A stretch of DNA of 64,000 bases, taken from contig NZ_VSFF01000015.1 of assembly GCF_008085905.1 (NCBI RefSeq), forward strand, positions 1 to 64,000, given 5' to 3'. Shown piece after piece: positions 8,488 to 17,646 of the stretch. This DNA is from Actinomadura syzygii (GTDB lineage: Bacteria > Actinomycetota > Actinomycetes > Streptosporangiales > Streptosporangiaceae). Every line of letters begins with the position of its first letter. Position 1 is the first letter of the stretch. The notes under the pieces are model-generated. The model worked only from the letters and a program-made list of their open reading frames with translations. It did no database searches and was not told the DNA's origin. Made by a program: the position numbers and the translations under genes.

Positions 8488-11400
8488 CAGTACTCCACCT
8501 CCTGGGCGCGGCGGCGGATCACGGTGACCTCGTCGCGCTGGTTGCCGGTCGGTCCGAGGTAGTTGAACGCGAACGACAACTGCGCGTACCCGCCGATCAG
8601 GTGGGACGGCTTGACCAGCAGCCGGGTCAGCGAGTTGTGCACGCCGCCGCGGCGGCCGGACGTCTCGGCGCGCGGGACGTCGATCAGCCGGTCCTGCGCG
8701 TGGTACATGTACACCGTCCCCTCCGGCATGCGGTGCGAGACGATCGCGCGGGCGACCACGACGCCGTTGCGGTTGACCGCCTCGATCCAGTCGTTGTCCC
8801 GGACGCCGATCTTCGCCGCGTCCGCGCCGCTCATCCAGATCACCGGGCCGCCGCGCGACAGCGACAGCATGAACAGGTTGTCCTGGTACTCGGAATGGAT
8901 CGACCATTTGTTGTGCGGGGTGAGGTACCGGACCGTCAGCCCGAGTTCCCCGGTGTCCCCGAGCTCAGGCTCACCGAAGAGCGCGTGCATGTTCAGCGGC
9001 GGCCGGAAAGTGGGGAGCTGCTCCCCTAGCTCCGCCATCCAGTCGTGGTCGAGATAGAAATGCTGGCGCCCGGTGAGGGTGTGCCACGGCTTGAGCCGTT
9101 CGACGTTGATGGTGAACGGCGAATAGCGGCGGTCCTCGCTCTCCGCTCCCGACCATTCCGGGGACGCGATGACCGGCACCGGGCGGGCCTGGGTGTCGGC
9201 GAACGTGATCCGCGTGCCCTCGTGCTCGGAGGCGAGGTCGGCGAGCGGGACTCCGGTGCGTCTTTCCAGGGCGCGGAACCCCTGGACGGCGAGGTGGCCG
9301 TTCGTCGTCCCGGACAGGGTGAGGATCATCTCGCAGGCGTGCACGTCGCGGCGCAGCGACGGGCGTCCGTCCGCCGGGCCGCCGCGCACGACGCCGTTCT
9401 TGTTCCGCAGGATCTCGACGGCGCGTTCGAGGTCGAACGTGACGCCCTTGGTCGTCGCGCCGAGCCGCTCGGCCAGCGGGCCGAGCGCCGACAGCTTCGC
9501 CGCGACCGCCGGGTAGTCGCGCTCCACCGTCACGAGCTTCGGCATCGTCACGCCGGGCACCGGCTCGCACTCGCCCTTCGCCCAGTCCAGGACGCGGCCG
9601 TGCGGCGTCGCCATCTCGTCGGGCGTGTCGTGCAGGAGCGGCGCGGCGACGACGTCGGTGCGGGTGCCCAGGTGGTCGGCGGCGAGGCGGCTGAAAGCCT
9701 CCGCGATGTCCTGGAACGCGCGCCAGTCGCTGCGGGTCTGCCACGGCGGCGCGATCGCCGGGTTGAACGAATGGACGAACGGATGCATGTCCGTCGTGCT
9801 CAGGTCGTGCTTCTCGTACCACGTGGCGGCGGGCAGGACGATGTCGGAGTAGATGGTCGTGCTCGTCATCCGGAAGTCGAGTGAGAGGAGCAGGTCGAGT
9901 TTCCCGGCAGGCGCCTCGTCCCGCCAGACGACCTCTTCGGGACGGAGCGCTTCGGGCGTCTCCTCAGCGCGGACGGAATTGTCCGTGCCGAGCAGGTGCT
10001 TGAGGAAATACTCGTCGCCTTTCGCGGACGAACCGAGCAGGTTCGACCGCCATACCGTCAGCACGCGCGGGAAGTTCTCGGGAGCGTCCGGGTCCTGGCA
10101 GGCGAATTTCAGCCGACCGGCTTTCAGCTCGTCGACGATGTGCGCCGGGACGTCCTTCCCGGCGGCCGCCGCCTCGTCGGCGAGGTCCAGGGGATTGCGG
10201 TCGAACGTCGGATAGGACGGCATCCAGCCGAGCCGCGCCGCCTGCGCGATGACGTCGGCGGTGGAGCGTCCGGCGAGTCGCCCGCCGCCGTTCGCGGCCG
10301 ACAGCGTCCCGGCGCTGAACTGGTCGTAGCGGAACTGGTCGGTGTGCAGGTAGAAGAACGCCGTGCCGATCATCTGGCGGGGCGGGCGCGACCAGTCCAG
10401 GGCGCCCGCGAGCTGCGCCCATCCGGTCACCGGACGGCACTTCTCCTGCCCGACGTAGTGGGCCCAGCCGCCGCCGTTCACGCCCTGGCAGCCGGTCAGC
10501 GTCGTCAGCGCGAGGAACGCCCGGTAGATCGTGTCGGAGTGGAACCAGTGGTTCGTGCCCGCGCCCATGATGATCATCGAGCGGCCGCGGGACTCCTCGG
10601 CGTTCGCGGCGAACTCGCGTCCGATCCGCTCGGCCGCCTGGGCGGGGACGCCGGTGATCCCCTCCTGCCACGCGGGCGTGCAGGGCTGCGAGGCGTCGCC
10701 GTACCCGGACGGCCATTCGCCCGGCAGGCCGTCGCGCGGCACGCCGTACTGGGCGACCATCAGGTCGTAGACGGTCGTGACCGGGTGGCCGCCGACCTCC
10801 CGGACGGGGACGCCGCGGCGCAGCGTCCCCGGCGAGCCGTCGGGCGCGTCGAAGCGCGCCAGTTCCACTTCCACCGCTTCGCCGCCGTGGAGGGAGAGCA
10901 GCGGGTCGGCGTCGCCGAGGTCCAGATTCCAGCGGCCCTCGCCGGACTCGCCGTAGCGGAATCCGAGCGACCCGTTCGGCACCAGCGGATGCCCGGTCGC
11001 CGCGTCCAGGACGACCGTCTTGAAGGCCGCGTTCTCCGATTGAGCTTCGGCGCCGGGCAGGTCGGCGGCGGTCAGGAACTTGCCCGGGACGTACACGTCG
11101 CCGCGCTTCTCCAGCCGCACCAGGAACGGCAGGTCGCTGTACCGCTTGACGTAGTCGACGAAATACGGGACCTGCCGGTCGACGAAGAACTCCTTGAGGA
11201 CGACGTGCCCCATCGCCATCGCCAGCGCGCCGTCCGTGCCGGGCTGCGCGGCGAGCCATTCGTCGGCGAACTTGACGTTGTCGGCGTAGTCCGGCGAGAC
11301 GGCGACGACCTTCTGCCCGCGGTAGCGCGCCTCGGTCATCCAGTGCGCGTCCGGGGTGCGCGTCACCGGCAGGTTGGAGCCCCACATGATCAGGTATCCG

Positions 11401-12173
11401 GCGTCCCACCAGTCGCCCGACTCCGGCACGTCGGTCTGGTCGCCGAACACCTGCGGCGACGCCACCGGCAGGTCGGCGTACCAGTCGTAGAACGACAGCA
11501 TCGTCCCGCCGATCAGGGACATGAACCGGGCGCCCGACGCGTGCGACACCATCGACATCGCCGGGATCGGGGAGAACCCGGCGATCCGGTCGGGGCCGTG
11601 CGCGGCGATCGTGTGGACGTGCGCGGCGGCGATCATCTCGGTCGCCTCGTCCCACGTCGCGCGCACCAGGCCGCCGCGTCCCCGCGCCGCCTTGTAGGCG
11701 CGGGCCTTCTCCGGGTCGGAGACCACCTCGCGCCAGGCCCGGACCGGGTCGCCCGTCCGCGCCCTGGCCTCCCGGTACATCTCCAGCAGCACGCCCCGCA
11801 CGTACGGGTAGCGGACGCGCGTCGGCGAATAGGTGTACCAGGAGAAAGACGCGCCGCGCGGGCAGCCGCGCGGCTCGTACTCGGGACGGTCCGCGCCCAC
11901 CGACGGGTAGTCGGTCTGCTGCGCCTCCCAGGTGATGATGCCGTCCTTGACGTACACCTTCCACGAGCACGAGCCCGTGCAGTTCACCCCGTGCGTGGAG
12001 CGCACGACCTTGTCGTGGGACCAGCGGTCCCGGTAGAAGGCGTCCGCCTGGCGTCCGCCGGTCTTGGTCATCGTCCGCAGGTCCGGGGAGACCCTGGCGC
12101 GGGTGAAGTACCTGCGGGTGCTCACCAGCGCGTCTTCCAGCGGGCCGTCCAGTCCTGGCTTCGTCGAGCTCAA
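8487..12173 (-). CDS. narG: Respiratory nitrate reductase alpha subunit (molybdopterin)
   Basis: A 1228-residue catalytic subunit reducing nitrate to nitrite on the cytoplasmic face. The N-terminal STHGVNCTGSCSWKVYVKDG block gives the His/Cys ligands of the FS0 cluster; QTDVPES contains the Asp ligand of molybdenum in the E. coli enzyme. RGGPVIWMS and the GGYAQLSFAFNY C-terminal block also match NarG closely. The TTG at 12173 (LSSTKPGL) is preferred because a GAAGAAGGG-type ribosome site lies upstream; a GTG 17 codons in is an alternative. It lies 60 bp after narK and heads the overlapping narGHJI run. Confidence 0.96.
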   Translation of the reverse strand: MSSTKPGLDGPLEDALVSTRRYFTRARVSPDLRTMTKTGGRQADAFYRDRWSHDKVVRSTHGVNCTGSCSWKVYVKDGIITWEAQQTDYPSVGADRPEYEPRGCPRGASFSWYTYSPTRVRYPYVRGVLLEMYREARARTGDPVRAWREVVSDPEKARAYKAARGRGGLVRATWDEATEMIAAAHVHTIAAHGPDRIAGFSPIPAMSMVSHASGARFMSLIGGTMLSFYDWYADLPVASPQVFGDQTDVPESGDWWDAGYLIMWGSNLPVTRTPDAHWMTEARYRGQKVVAVSPDYADNVKFADEWLAAQPGTDGALAMAMGHVVLKEFFVDRQVPYFVDYVKRYSDLPFLVRLEKRGDVYVPGKFLTAADLPGAEAQSENAAFKTVVLDAATGHPLVPNGSLGFRYGESGEGRWNLDLGDADPLLSLHGGEAVEVELARFDAPDGSPGTLRRGVPVREVGGHPVTTVYDLMVAQYGVPRDGLPGEWPSGYGDASQPCTPAWQEGITGVPAQAAERIGREFAANAEESRGRSMIIMGAGTNHWFHSDTIYRAFLALTTLTGCQGVNGGGWAHYVGQEKCRPVTGWAQLAGALDWSRPPRQMIGTAFFYLHTDQFRYDQFSAGTLSAANGGGRLAGRSTADVIAQAARLGWMPSYPTFDRNPLDLADEAAAAGKDVPAHIVDELKAGRLKFACQDPDAPENFPRVLTVWRSNLLGSSAKGDEYFLKHLLGTDNSVRAEETPEALRPEEVVWRDEAPAGKLDLLLSLDFRMTSTTIYSDIVLPAATWYEKHDLSTTDMHPFVHSFNPAIAPPWQTRSDWRAFQDIAEAFSRLAADHLGTRTDVVAAPLLHDTPDEMATPHGRVLDWAKGECEPVPGVTMPKLVTVERDYPAVAAKLSALGPLAERLGATTKGVTFDLERAVEILRNKNGVVRGGPADGRPSLRRDVHACEMILTLSGTTNGHLAVQGFRALERRTGVPLADLASEHEGTRITFADTQARPVPVIASPEWSGAESEDRRYSPFTINVERLKPWHTLTGRQHFYLDHDWMAELGEQLPTFRPPLNMHALFGEPELGDTGELGLTVRYLTPHNKWSIHSEYQDNLFMLSLSRGGPVIWMSGADAAKIGVRDNDWIEAVNRNGVVVARAIVSHRMPEGTVYMYHAQDRLIDVPRAETSGRRGGVHNSLTRLLVKPSHLIGGYAQLSFAFNYLGPTGNQRDEVTVIRRRAQEVEY

Positions 12174-12232
12174 CCCTCGGATCCCTTCTTCGTGCGTGCC
12201 GTGCGGTCCGCCACCGGGGCGGACGGCCGGGG

Positions 12233-13492
12233 CTAGGCGCCCGTCCGGTCCTCGACCGCGCGCCGCACGACCGTGGCGGTGAGGACCGCCGCGGCCGCCG
12301 CCACCACCGCGAGCAGCGCGAGGCCGAGGGCGTAGGAGCCGAGGCTCCCGTAGATCGTTCCCATCACCAGCGGCGGGAGGAACCCGCCGAGCCCGCCGGC
12401 GGCGCCGACCACGCCCGTCACCGCGCCGACCCTGTTCGCCGGGGCGATCCGCGCGACCAGCGCGAACGTCGCGCCGCTGCCCGCGCCGAGCGCCGCCGCC
12501 ATGGCGAGGAACGCGATCGTGCCGAGCGGCGCCAGCGGCGGCGCGAACGCCTGGACGACCGCGCCCGCCGCCGTCACGACCAGGGCGGCGAGCATCACCC
12601 GCACCGCGCCGATCCGGTCCGACAGCCAGCCGCCGAACGGCCGCATCACCACGGCGAGCAGCACGAACCCGGCCATCCGGTTCGCCGCGTCCGACTGCGA
12701 CAGCCCGTACTGGGTCTTGAGGTAGGTGGGCAGGTAGACCGAGAAGGCGACGTAGCCGCCGAACGCCACCGCGTACAGCGCGGACGCCTGCCATGTGACG
12801 GGCAGCCGGACGGTCTCGGCGAGCCGCTTCGCGAGCGGCTCGGCGGGCGGCGTCCGGCCCGGCGCCTCCCGCAGGACGAACCACGACACCACCGCGTACG
12901 CCGCGAGCAGGACCGCCGTGAGGACGAACGGGAACGCCATCCCCCGCGAGTCCACCAGCCGGACCGTCGTCAGCGCGCTGATCGCCGTGCCGCCCATGCC
13001 CATGCCGAAAACCCCGATCGCGAAGCCGCGCCGCGCCGGCGGGAACCACGCGTTGACGAACGGCACCCCGACCGCGAACGCCGTCCCGCCGACGCCGAGG
13101 AAGAACCCGCCCACGAGCAGCGCCGCGAGGGACGAGTGCCCGGCGAGCCCGAGGTACAGCACGGGCACGATCGTGATGGCGGACACCGCCGGGAACAGGG
13201 CGCGCCCGCCGAACCTGTCGGTCAGCGCGCCGACCGGGATACGTCCCACCGAGCCGACCACGACGGGCACCGCGACCAGGAGCGCCTGCTCGAACGAGCT
13301 CAGGTCGAGGGTCTCCTTGAAGCGGGGGCCGAGGGGGCTGAGCAGCGCCCACGCCCAGAAGTTCACCGCGAACCCGATCGTCGCCACGGCCAGCATGACC
13401 ATGGGCCGCCGGTCGCCGCCGGGACCTCCGGGGCCCGTCCGCCCCGGCCCGGCCTCCTGCCGTGTTCTCGTCACCGCGAGCACCGCCCCCAC
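12233..13492 (-). CDS. narK: Nitrate/nitrite MFS transporter (NarK family)
   Basis: A 419-residue, 12-helix major facilitator of the nitrate-nitrite porter family. The two nitrate signatures are visible: GVGGTAFAVGVPFVNAWFPP with the following RGFAIGVFGMGMGG, and the later GAGSGATFALVARIAPANR with GVVGAAGGLGGFLPP. It imports nitrate or exchanges it for nitrite. It is the first gene of the nar cluster, followed by narG after 60 bp. No Fnr-type operator was recognised in the 165 bp upstream. Confidence 0.93.
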   Translation of the reverse strand: MGAVLAVTRTRQEAGPGRTGPGGPGGDRRPMVMLAVATIGFAVNFWAWALLSPLGPRFKETLDLSSFEQALLVAVPVVVGSVGRIPVGALTDRFGGRALFPAVSAITIVPVLYLGLAGHSSLAALLVGGFFLGVGGTAFAVGVPFVNAWFPPARRGFAIGVFGMGMGGTAISALTTVRLVDSRGMAFPFVLTAVLLAAYAVVSWFVLREAPGRTPPAEPLAKRLAETVRLPVTWQASALYAVAFGGYVAFSVYLPTYLKTQYGLSQSDAANRMAGFVLLAVVMRPFGGWLSDRIGAVRVMLAALVVTAAGAVVQAFAPPLAPLGTIAFLAMAAALGAGSGATFALVARIAPANRVGAVTGVVGAAGGLGGFLPPLVMGTIYGSLGSYALGLALLAVVAAAAAVLTATVVRRAVEDRTGA

Positions 13493-13633
13493 CGTCGCCG
13501 CGTAGTGCCGGGGACGTTCCCACCGGTCACGCCGGTAACCATGATCGGCTTCCGGCGGTTCTCAGCCTCCTGGAGCCGCGCGGCGGCGGATAGGGACCTT
13601 CGTCCCGGGAACGGTCCCCGTGATCAGGTCCCC

Positions 13634-13673
13634 GTGATCAGGGACGGGGCCAGGTGATCAGGGACGGGGCCAG
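13634..13673. repeat. Exact 20-bp tandem duplication at the marR 3' end
   Basis: GTGATCAGGGACGGGGCCAG occurs twice without a gap, preceded by a truncated copy at 13620-13633. The marR stop codon lies inside the second unit, so the last codons of the gene are duplicated just past it. Confidence 0.9.
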
Positions 13674-14113
13674 GCGCGCCCGGAGAGCCGTTCGATGTCG
13701 ATGTTGAACCGCTTGAGGTAGTCGGCGAAGGCGGCGACCTCGTCGGGCGTCCAGCCGGCGAGGACCTTGTCGAGCCCGGCGACGATGTGCTCGCGGTGCT
13801 CGTCCAGGCGGCGGGCGCCGTCGCGGGTGATGCGGAACTTGCGGGCGATGCCGCCCTCGGGGTCGGGGATGCGCTCCAGCAGCCCGGCGCGCGTCATCGC
13901 CGACGTCTGCCGGTTGAGCGTGGACTGGTCGAGCCCGAAGGCGTCGCTGAGCTGGCGGATGGACATCGGCCCCTCGGCGCGCACCCGGCTCAGCAGGATG
14001 TAGGCGCTGCGCTCCAGGCCGCCCGCCTCGTCGGCCGCGCCCGAGGCGACCCGCAGCGTGTAGCGGCCGAGCAGCATGGTCTCGTACTCGATCAGGTGCG
14101 TGGGCCGGTCCAT
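13658..14113 (-). CDS. MarR family transcriptional regulator
   Basis: A 151-residue winged-helix regulator. The recognition region reads MSIRQLSDAFGLDQSTLNRQ, followed by the wing DPEGGIARKFRITRDG and a C-terminal dimerisation helix. The ATG at 14113 (MDRPTHLI) is preferred: the longer frame upstream overlaps the palindromic operator region. It is divergent from an MFS exporter gene with about 105 bp between the starts, the classic arrangement of a drug-responsive repressor and its efflux target. The ligand is unknown. Confidence 0.9.
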   Translation of the reverse strand: MDRPTHLIEYETMLLGRYTLRVASGAADEAGGLERSAYILLSRVRAEGPMSIRQLSDAFGLDQSTLNRQTSAMTRAGLLERIPDPEGGIARKFRITRDGARRLDEHREHIVAGLDKVLAGWTPDEVAAFADYLKRFNIDIERLSGRAWPRP

Positions 14114-14138
14114 CCTTCGCGATCGTACACCTCCGCTT

Positions 14139-14153
14139 TGTGCATAATGCACA
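14139..14153. promoter_or_regulatory. Candidate MarR operator palindrome
   Basis: TGTGCA-TAA-TGCACA is a perfect inverted repeat with a 3-bp centre in the divergent marR/MFS promoter region. A related partial site (TGCACAT) follows within 20 bp. The site overlaps a -10-like CATAAT. Autoregulation plus control of the exporter is inferred. Confidence 0.6.
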
Positions 14154-14218
14154 TCGTATGTATCGTGCACATGCACTCACCTGCGGCCGGACGCCGCGGA
14201 CAGGACGGGAGACACCAC

Positions 14219-15670
14219 GTGGACCACCCCAAGCACGCCGCCGCGGCCGGACGCCCCGGCGGGATCGTGGCGGTGCTGGCGGTCGCCGGCGTCGTCGCCG
14301 CGCTCATGCAGACGCTGGTGGTGCCGCTCATCGGCGAACTGCCCGAACTGCTGCACACCTCGGCGGCCAACGCCTCGTGGGCGGTGACGGCGACGCTGCT
14401 CGCGGGCGCGGTCGCCGTCCCCTCCACCGGGCGGCTGGCGGACCTGCACGGCAAGCGGCGCATGCTGCTCGCCTGCACGGTGCCGCTGATCGCGGGCTCG
14501 GTGCTGTGCGCGGTCGCGGGCTCGCTCACCCCGATGATCGTCGGGCGCGGGCTCCAGGGCATGGGGATGGGGATCGTCCCGCTCGGCATCAGCGCGATGC
14601 GGGACCTGCTGCCGCCCGAGCGGCTCGGGTCGTCGATCGCGCTGATGAGCTCCTCGCTCGGCATCGGCGGCGCGCTCGGCCTGCCGCTGGCCGCGGCGGT
14701 CGCCGAGAACGCGAGCTGGCGGGTGCTGTTCTGGGGCGCGGCCGGGCTGAGCGTGCTGATCGCCGCGCTGATCTGGTGGATGGTGCCCGCCGTCCCGCGG
14801 CAGGCCGCCGGGCGGTTCGACGTGCCGGGCGCGGTCGGGCTCGGCGCGGGCCTCGTGTGCCTGCTGCTCGGCGTGTCCAAGGGCGCCGACTGGGGGTGGA
14901 CGAGCGGGACGACGCTCGGCCTGCTCGGCGCCGCCGTCGCGGTCCTGCTCGTGTGGGGCTGGTGGGAGCTGCGCACCGGCGACCCGCTGGTCGACCTGCG
15001 CGTCACCGCCGGACGGCAGGTCGGGCTGACGAACGCGGCGTCGGTCCTGGTCGGGTTCGCGATGTACGCGCAGTCGCTGATCGTGATCCAGCTCCTCCAG
15101 CTCCCGAAGGCCACCGGGTACGGGCTCGGCCAGTCGATGCTCGCGGCCGGGATGTGGATGGCGCCCGCCGGGCTCATGATGATGGCCGTGTCCCCGCTCG
15201 GCGCGCGGCTGTCGCAGGCGCGCGGGCCGAAGGTGACGCTGTGCGCGGGCAGCCTCGTCATCGCGCTCGGCTACGGCATGTCGATCGGGCTGCTCGGCTC
15301 GACGTGGGGCGTCCTCGCTCTCACCTGCGTCATCAACGCGGGCGTCGGGCTCGCCTACGGCGCCATGCCCGCCCTGATCATGAGCGCCGTGCCGCTGTCG
15401 GAGACGGGCGCCGCCAACAGCTTCAACACCGTCATGCGGTCGGTCGGGACGTCGGTGTCCGCGGCGGTCGTCGGCGTCGTCCTGGCGCAGCTGACCACCG
15501 ACCTCGGCGGGCACGCGCTGCCGTCCGAGAACGGGTTCCACGCGGGGATGCTGATCGCGGGCGCGGGGGCGCTCGCCGGGGCCCTGGTGACGCTCGGCCT
15601 GCCCGGCGGGAAGGCGCGGCGCGCCGCCGCGGGCGGCGACGTGAAGGCCGAGGCGCCCGCCCGCACCTGA
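14219..15670 (+). CDS. MFS transporter, DHA2 (14-helix) drug exporter type
   Basis: A 483-residue multi-helix membrane protein. The MFS loop motif GRLADLHGKRRMLL follows helix 2, and the exporter motif region RGLQGMGMGIVPLGISAMRD with LGIGGALGLPL follows in helices 4-5. The length and roughly fourteen hydrophobic segments fit the EmrB/QacA group, proton-driven exporters of drugs or dyes. The GTG at 14219 has a GGGAG ribosome site; an ATG at 14171 would add 16 polar residues. It is divergent from the MarR gene, which probably controls it. Confidence 0.88.
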   Translation: MDHPKHAAAAGRPGGIVAVLAVAGVVAALMQTLVVPLIGELPELLHTSAANASWAVTATLLAGAVAVPSTGRLADLHGKRRMLLACTVPLIAGSVLCAVAGSLTPMIVGRGLQGMGMGIVPLGISAMRDLLPPERLGSSIALMSSSLGIGGALGLPLAAAVAENASWRVLFWGAAGLSVLIAALIWWMVPAVPRQAAGRFDVPGAVGLGAGLVCLLLGVSKGADWGWTSGTTLGLLGAAVAVLLVWGWWELRTGDPLVDLRVTAGRQVGLTNAASVLVGFAMYAQSLIVIQLLQLPKATGYGLGQSMLAAGMWMAPAGLMMMAVSPLGARLSQARGPKVTLCAGSLVIALGYGMSIGLLGSTWGVLALTCVINAGVGLAYGAMPALIMSAVPLSETGAANSFNTVMRSVGTSVSAAVVGVVLAQLTTDLGGHALPSENGFHAGMLIAGAGALAGALVTLGLPGGKARRAAAGGDVKAEAPART

Positions 15671-15733
15671 CCCGCCCGCACCTGACCGGCGCGTCCGGGC
15701 GGGCGGGTTGCCCGGCTTGATAGCTTGATCGGC

Positions 15734-16582
15734 GTGAAGGTCGCATTGATCGACTCCGGGCTCGGCCTGCTGTCCACCGCCGGTTGGGTGCGGCACCTCG
15801 TCCCGGATCTCGACCTGCTCCTGCTCCTCGACCCGGACGGCGCGCCGTGGGGGCCGCGCAGCACGTCGTTCATCACCGCGCGGCTGTTCGCCGCCGCGCA
15901 CGCCGCGCTCGAGCGGGACGCGGACGCGATCGTCGTCCCCTGCAACACCGCCACCGTCACCGCCATCGACGCCCTCCGGAGCGAGTTCGAGCCGCGCGTG
16001 CCCGTCGTCGGGACGGTCCCCGCGGTGAAGCCCGCGGCCGCGGCGGGCAGCAGCATCGCCGTGTGGGCGACCGTCCGGACGACGGCGAGCGCCTACCAGA
16101 CCCGGCTGATCGCCGACTTCGCCGGCGGCAAGCCGGTCGAGCGGGTCGCCTGCCCGGGCCTCGCCGAGGCGATCGACCGCGGGGACGTCGCCGCCGCGTC
16201 GGACGCGATCGCGGACGCGGCGGAGCGCACCCCCCGGCACTGCGACGCCGTCGTCCTCGGGTGCACGCACTATCCGCTGGTCGCGGCGGAGATCCTGGGG
16301 CGGCTGCCCGCGGGCGCCACCCTCTACGACAGCGCGGAGGCGGTCGCCCGGCAGACGCTCCGCCGCCTCGGCCTGACACCCGCGCCGGACGGCCCCGAGG
16401 GCGCGGTCGACGTGATGCTCAGCGGCCGTCCGGGGCGGCTGCCGGACAGCGCGCACGCCTATCCGGTGGGCCGCGTCCTCGACGCGGCCGCGCGAATGCC
16501 CCGCGAGGCGCTGCTGGCCGAGTCCGCGCGGCGCCAGGACGCGCCGCTGCCGTCCGGGGACGGTGTCGGAGACCCCCTGTGA
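15734..16582 (+). CDS. Glutamate/aspartate racemase family protein
   Basis: A 282-residue protein with the two catalytic cysteines of the family in VPCNTAT and GCTHYPL. The N terminus IDSGLGLL replaces the usual FDSGVGGL of MurI, keeping the Asp-Ser pair. It could supply D-glutamate for peptidoglycan or be a paralogous racemase or maleate isomerase-like enzyme; the divergent N terminus and the lack of cell-wall neighbours favour a paralogue. The GTG at 15734 follows a GATAGCTT -10-like element so closely that leaderless translation is possible. Confidence 0.75.
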   Translation: MKVALIDSGLGLLSTAGWVRHLVPDLDLLLLLDPDGAPWGPRSTSFITARLFAAAHAALERDADAIVVPCNTATVTAIDALRSEFEPRVPVVGTVPAVKPAAAAGSSIAVWATVRTTASAYQTRLIADFAGGKPVERVACPGLAEAIDRGDVAAASDAIADAAERTPRHCDAVVLGCTHYPLVAAEILGRLPAGATLYDSAEAVARQTLRRLGLTPAPDGPEGAVDVMLSGRPGRLPDSAHAYPVGRVLDAAARMPREALLAESARRQDAPLPSGDGVGDPL

Positions 16583-16650
16583 CCCGGGGAGGCCCGGTGA
16601 CTCGGGAAACCCCGTGACTCGGGAGGCCCTGTGACTCGGGAGGCCCTGTG
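16579..16650. repeat. Iterated 17-18-bp repeat carrying RBS-GTG modules
   Basis: GTGACYCGGG recurs at 16579, 16597, 16614 and 16631, with a fifth GTGAC at 16648 that is the start of the next gene. Most units contain GGGAGG followed by four bases and GTG, so the ribosome binding site and start codon are duplicated four times. The array begins in the last codons of the racemase gene. Confidence 0.88.
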
Positions 16651-17631
16651 ACGTTCTGCGTGTTCGGGCTCGGCGCGGTCGGCGGGCTGATCGCCGCGCG
16701 GCTCGCGCGGTCCGGCGTCCCGGTCGCGGGCGTCGCGCGGGGCGCGACGCTGGCGGCGATCCGGGAGCGCGGCGGCCTGGTGCTCGCCGAAGGGCCGGAC
16801 GGGGAGCCGTCCGCCCCGATCCCGCTGACCGCCACCGACGATCCCGCCGGGCTGGGCCCGCAGGACGTGGTGGTCGTCGCGGTCAAGACGACCGCGCTGT
16901 TATCGGCCGCACCGGCGATCGCCCGGGTCATCGGGCCGGACACCGTGATCGTGCCCGCGATGAACGGGCTGCCGTGGTGGTTCTTCCACGGCCTCGGCCA
17001 CGACATCCGCCTGGAGGCGACCGACCCGGACGGGACGCTGTCGCGGTCGCTGCCCGCCGACCAGGTCGTCGGGGCCGTGCTGCACCTGGCCGCGTCGTGC
17101 CCGGAGCCGGGCGTCGTCCGGCACCCGGCGGGCGAGCGGGTCATCCTGGGCGACCCGGCGGGCGGCTCCGCGCGGGCCGAGCCGGTGGCGGCGGCGCTGC
17201 GCCGCGCCGGGTTCGAGGTCGAGACGGCCGACCGGATCCAGCGGGCCGTCTGGTACAAGCTCTGGGGCAACATGACCCTCAACCCGCTGTCGGTGATCAC
17301 GGGCGCGACCATGGACCGCATCCTGGACGACCCGCTCGCCCGCGGGTTCGCGACCGCCTGCATGCGGGAGGCCGCCGAGGTCGGCGCGCGGATCGGGCTG
17401 CCGATCGACACCGACCCCGAGGACCGGCACGCGGTCAGCCGCGGGCTCGGCGCGGTCCGCACCTCGATGCTCCAGGACGCCGAGGCCGGGCGGCCCGTCG
17501 AGCTGGACGCGCTGGTCGCCGCCGTGACCGAACTCGGGCGCGCGGTCGGCGTCCCGACGCCGTCCGTGGACGCGCTGCTCGGCCTGGCCCGGCTGAACGC
17601 GCGGGTCCGCGGCCTGTACCCGGACGAATGA
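16648..17631 (+). CDS. panE: Ketopantoate reductase (PanE/ApbA) family oxidoreductase
   Basis: A 327-residue NADPH-dependent 2-oxo acid reductase. The Rossmann motif FGLGAVGG (residues 5-12) starts the protein; the VAVKTTAL segment and VWYKLWGNMTLNPLS with the catalytic lysine and Asn are typical of the family. PanE makes pantoate for coenzyme A, but many actinomycete paralogues act on other 2-oxo acids; the neighbouring racemase and 2-hydroxy acid dehydrogenase make a non-pantothenate role possible. The GTG at 16648 is the last of several tandem RBS-GTG units. Confidence 0.82.
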   Translation: MTFCVFGLGAVGGLIAARLARSGVPVAGVARGATLAAIRERGGLVLAEGPDGEPSAPIPLTATDDPAGLGPQDVVVVAVKTTALLSAAPAIARVIGPDTVIVPAMNGLPWWFFHGLGHDIRLEATDPDGTLSRSLPADQVVGAVLHLAASCPEPGVVRHPAGERVILGDPAGGSARAEPVAAALRRAGFEVETADRIQRAVWYKLWGNMTLNPLSVITGATMDRILDDPLARGFATACMREAAEVGARIGLPIDTDPEDRHAVSRGLGAVRTSMLQDAEAGRPVELDALVAAVTELGRAVGVPTPSVDALLGLARLNARVRGLYPDE

Positions 17632-17646
17632 CCTAACGTTGACAGC

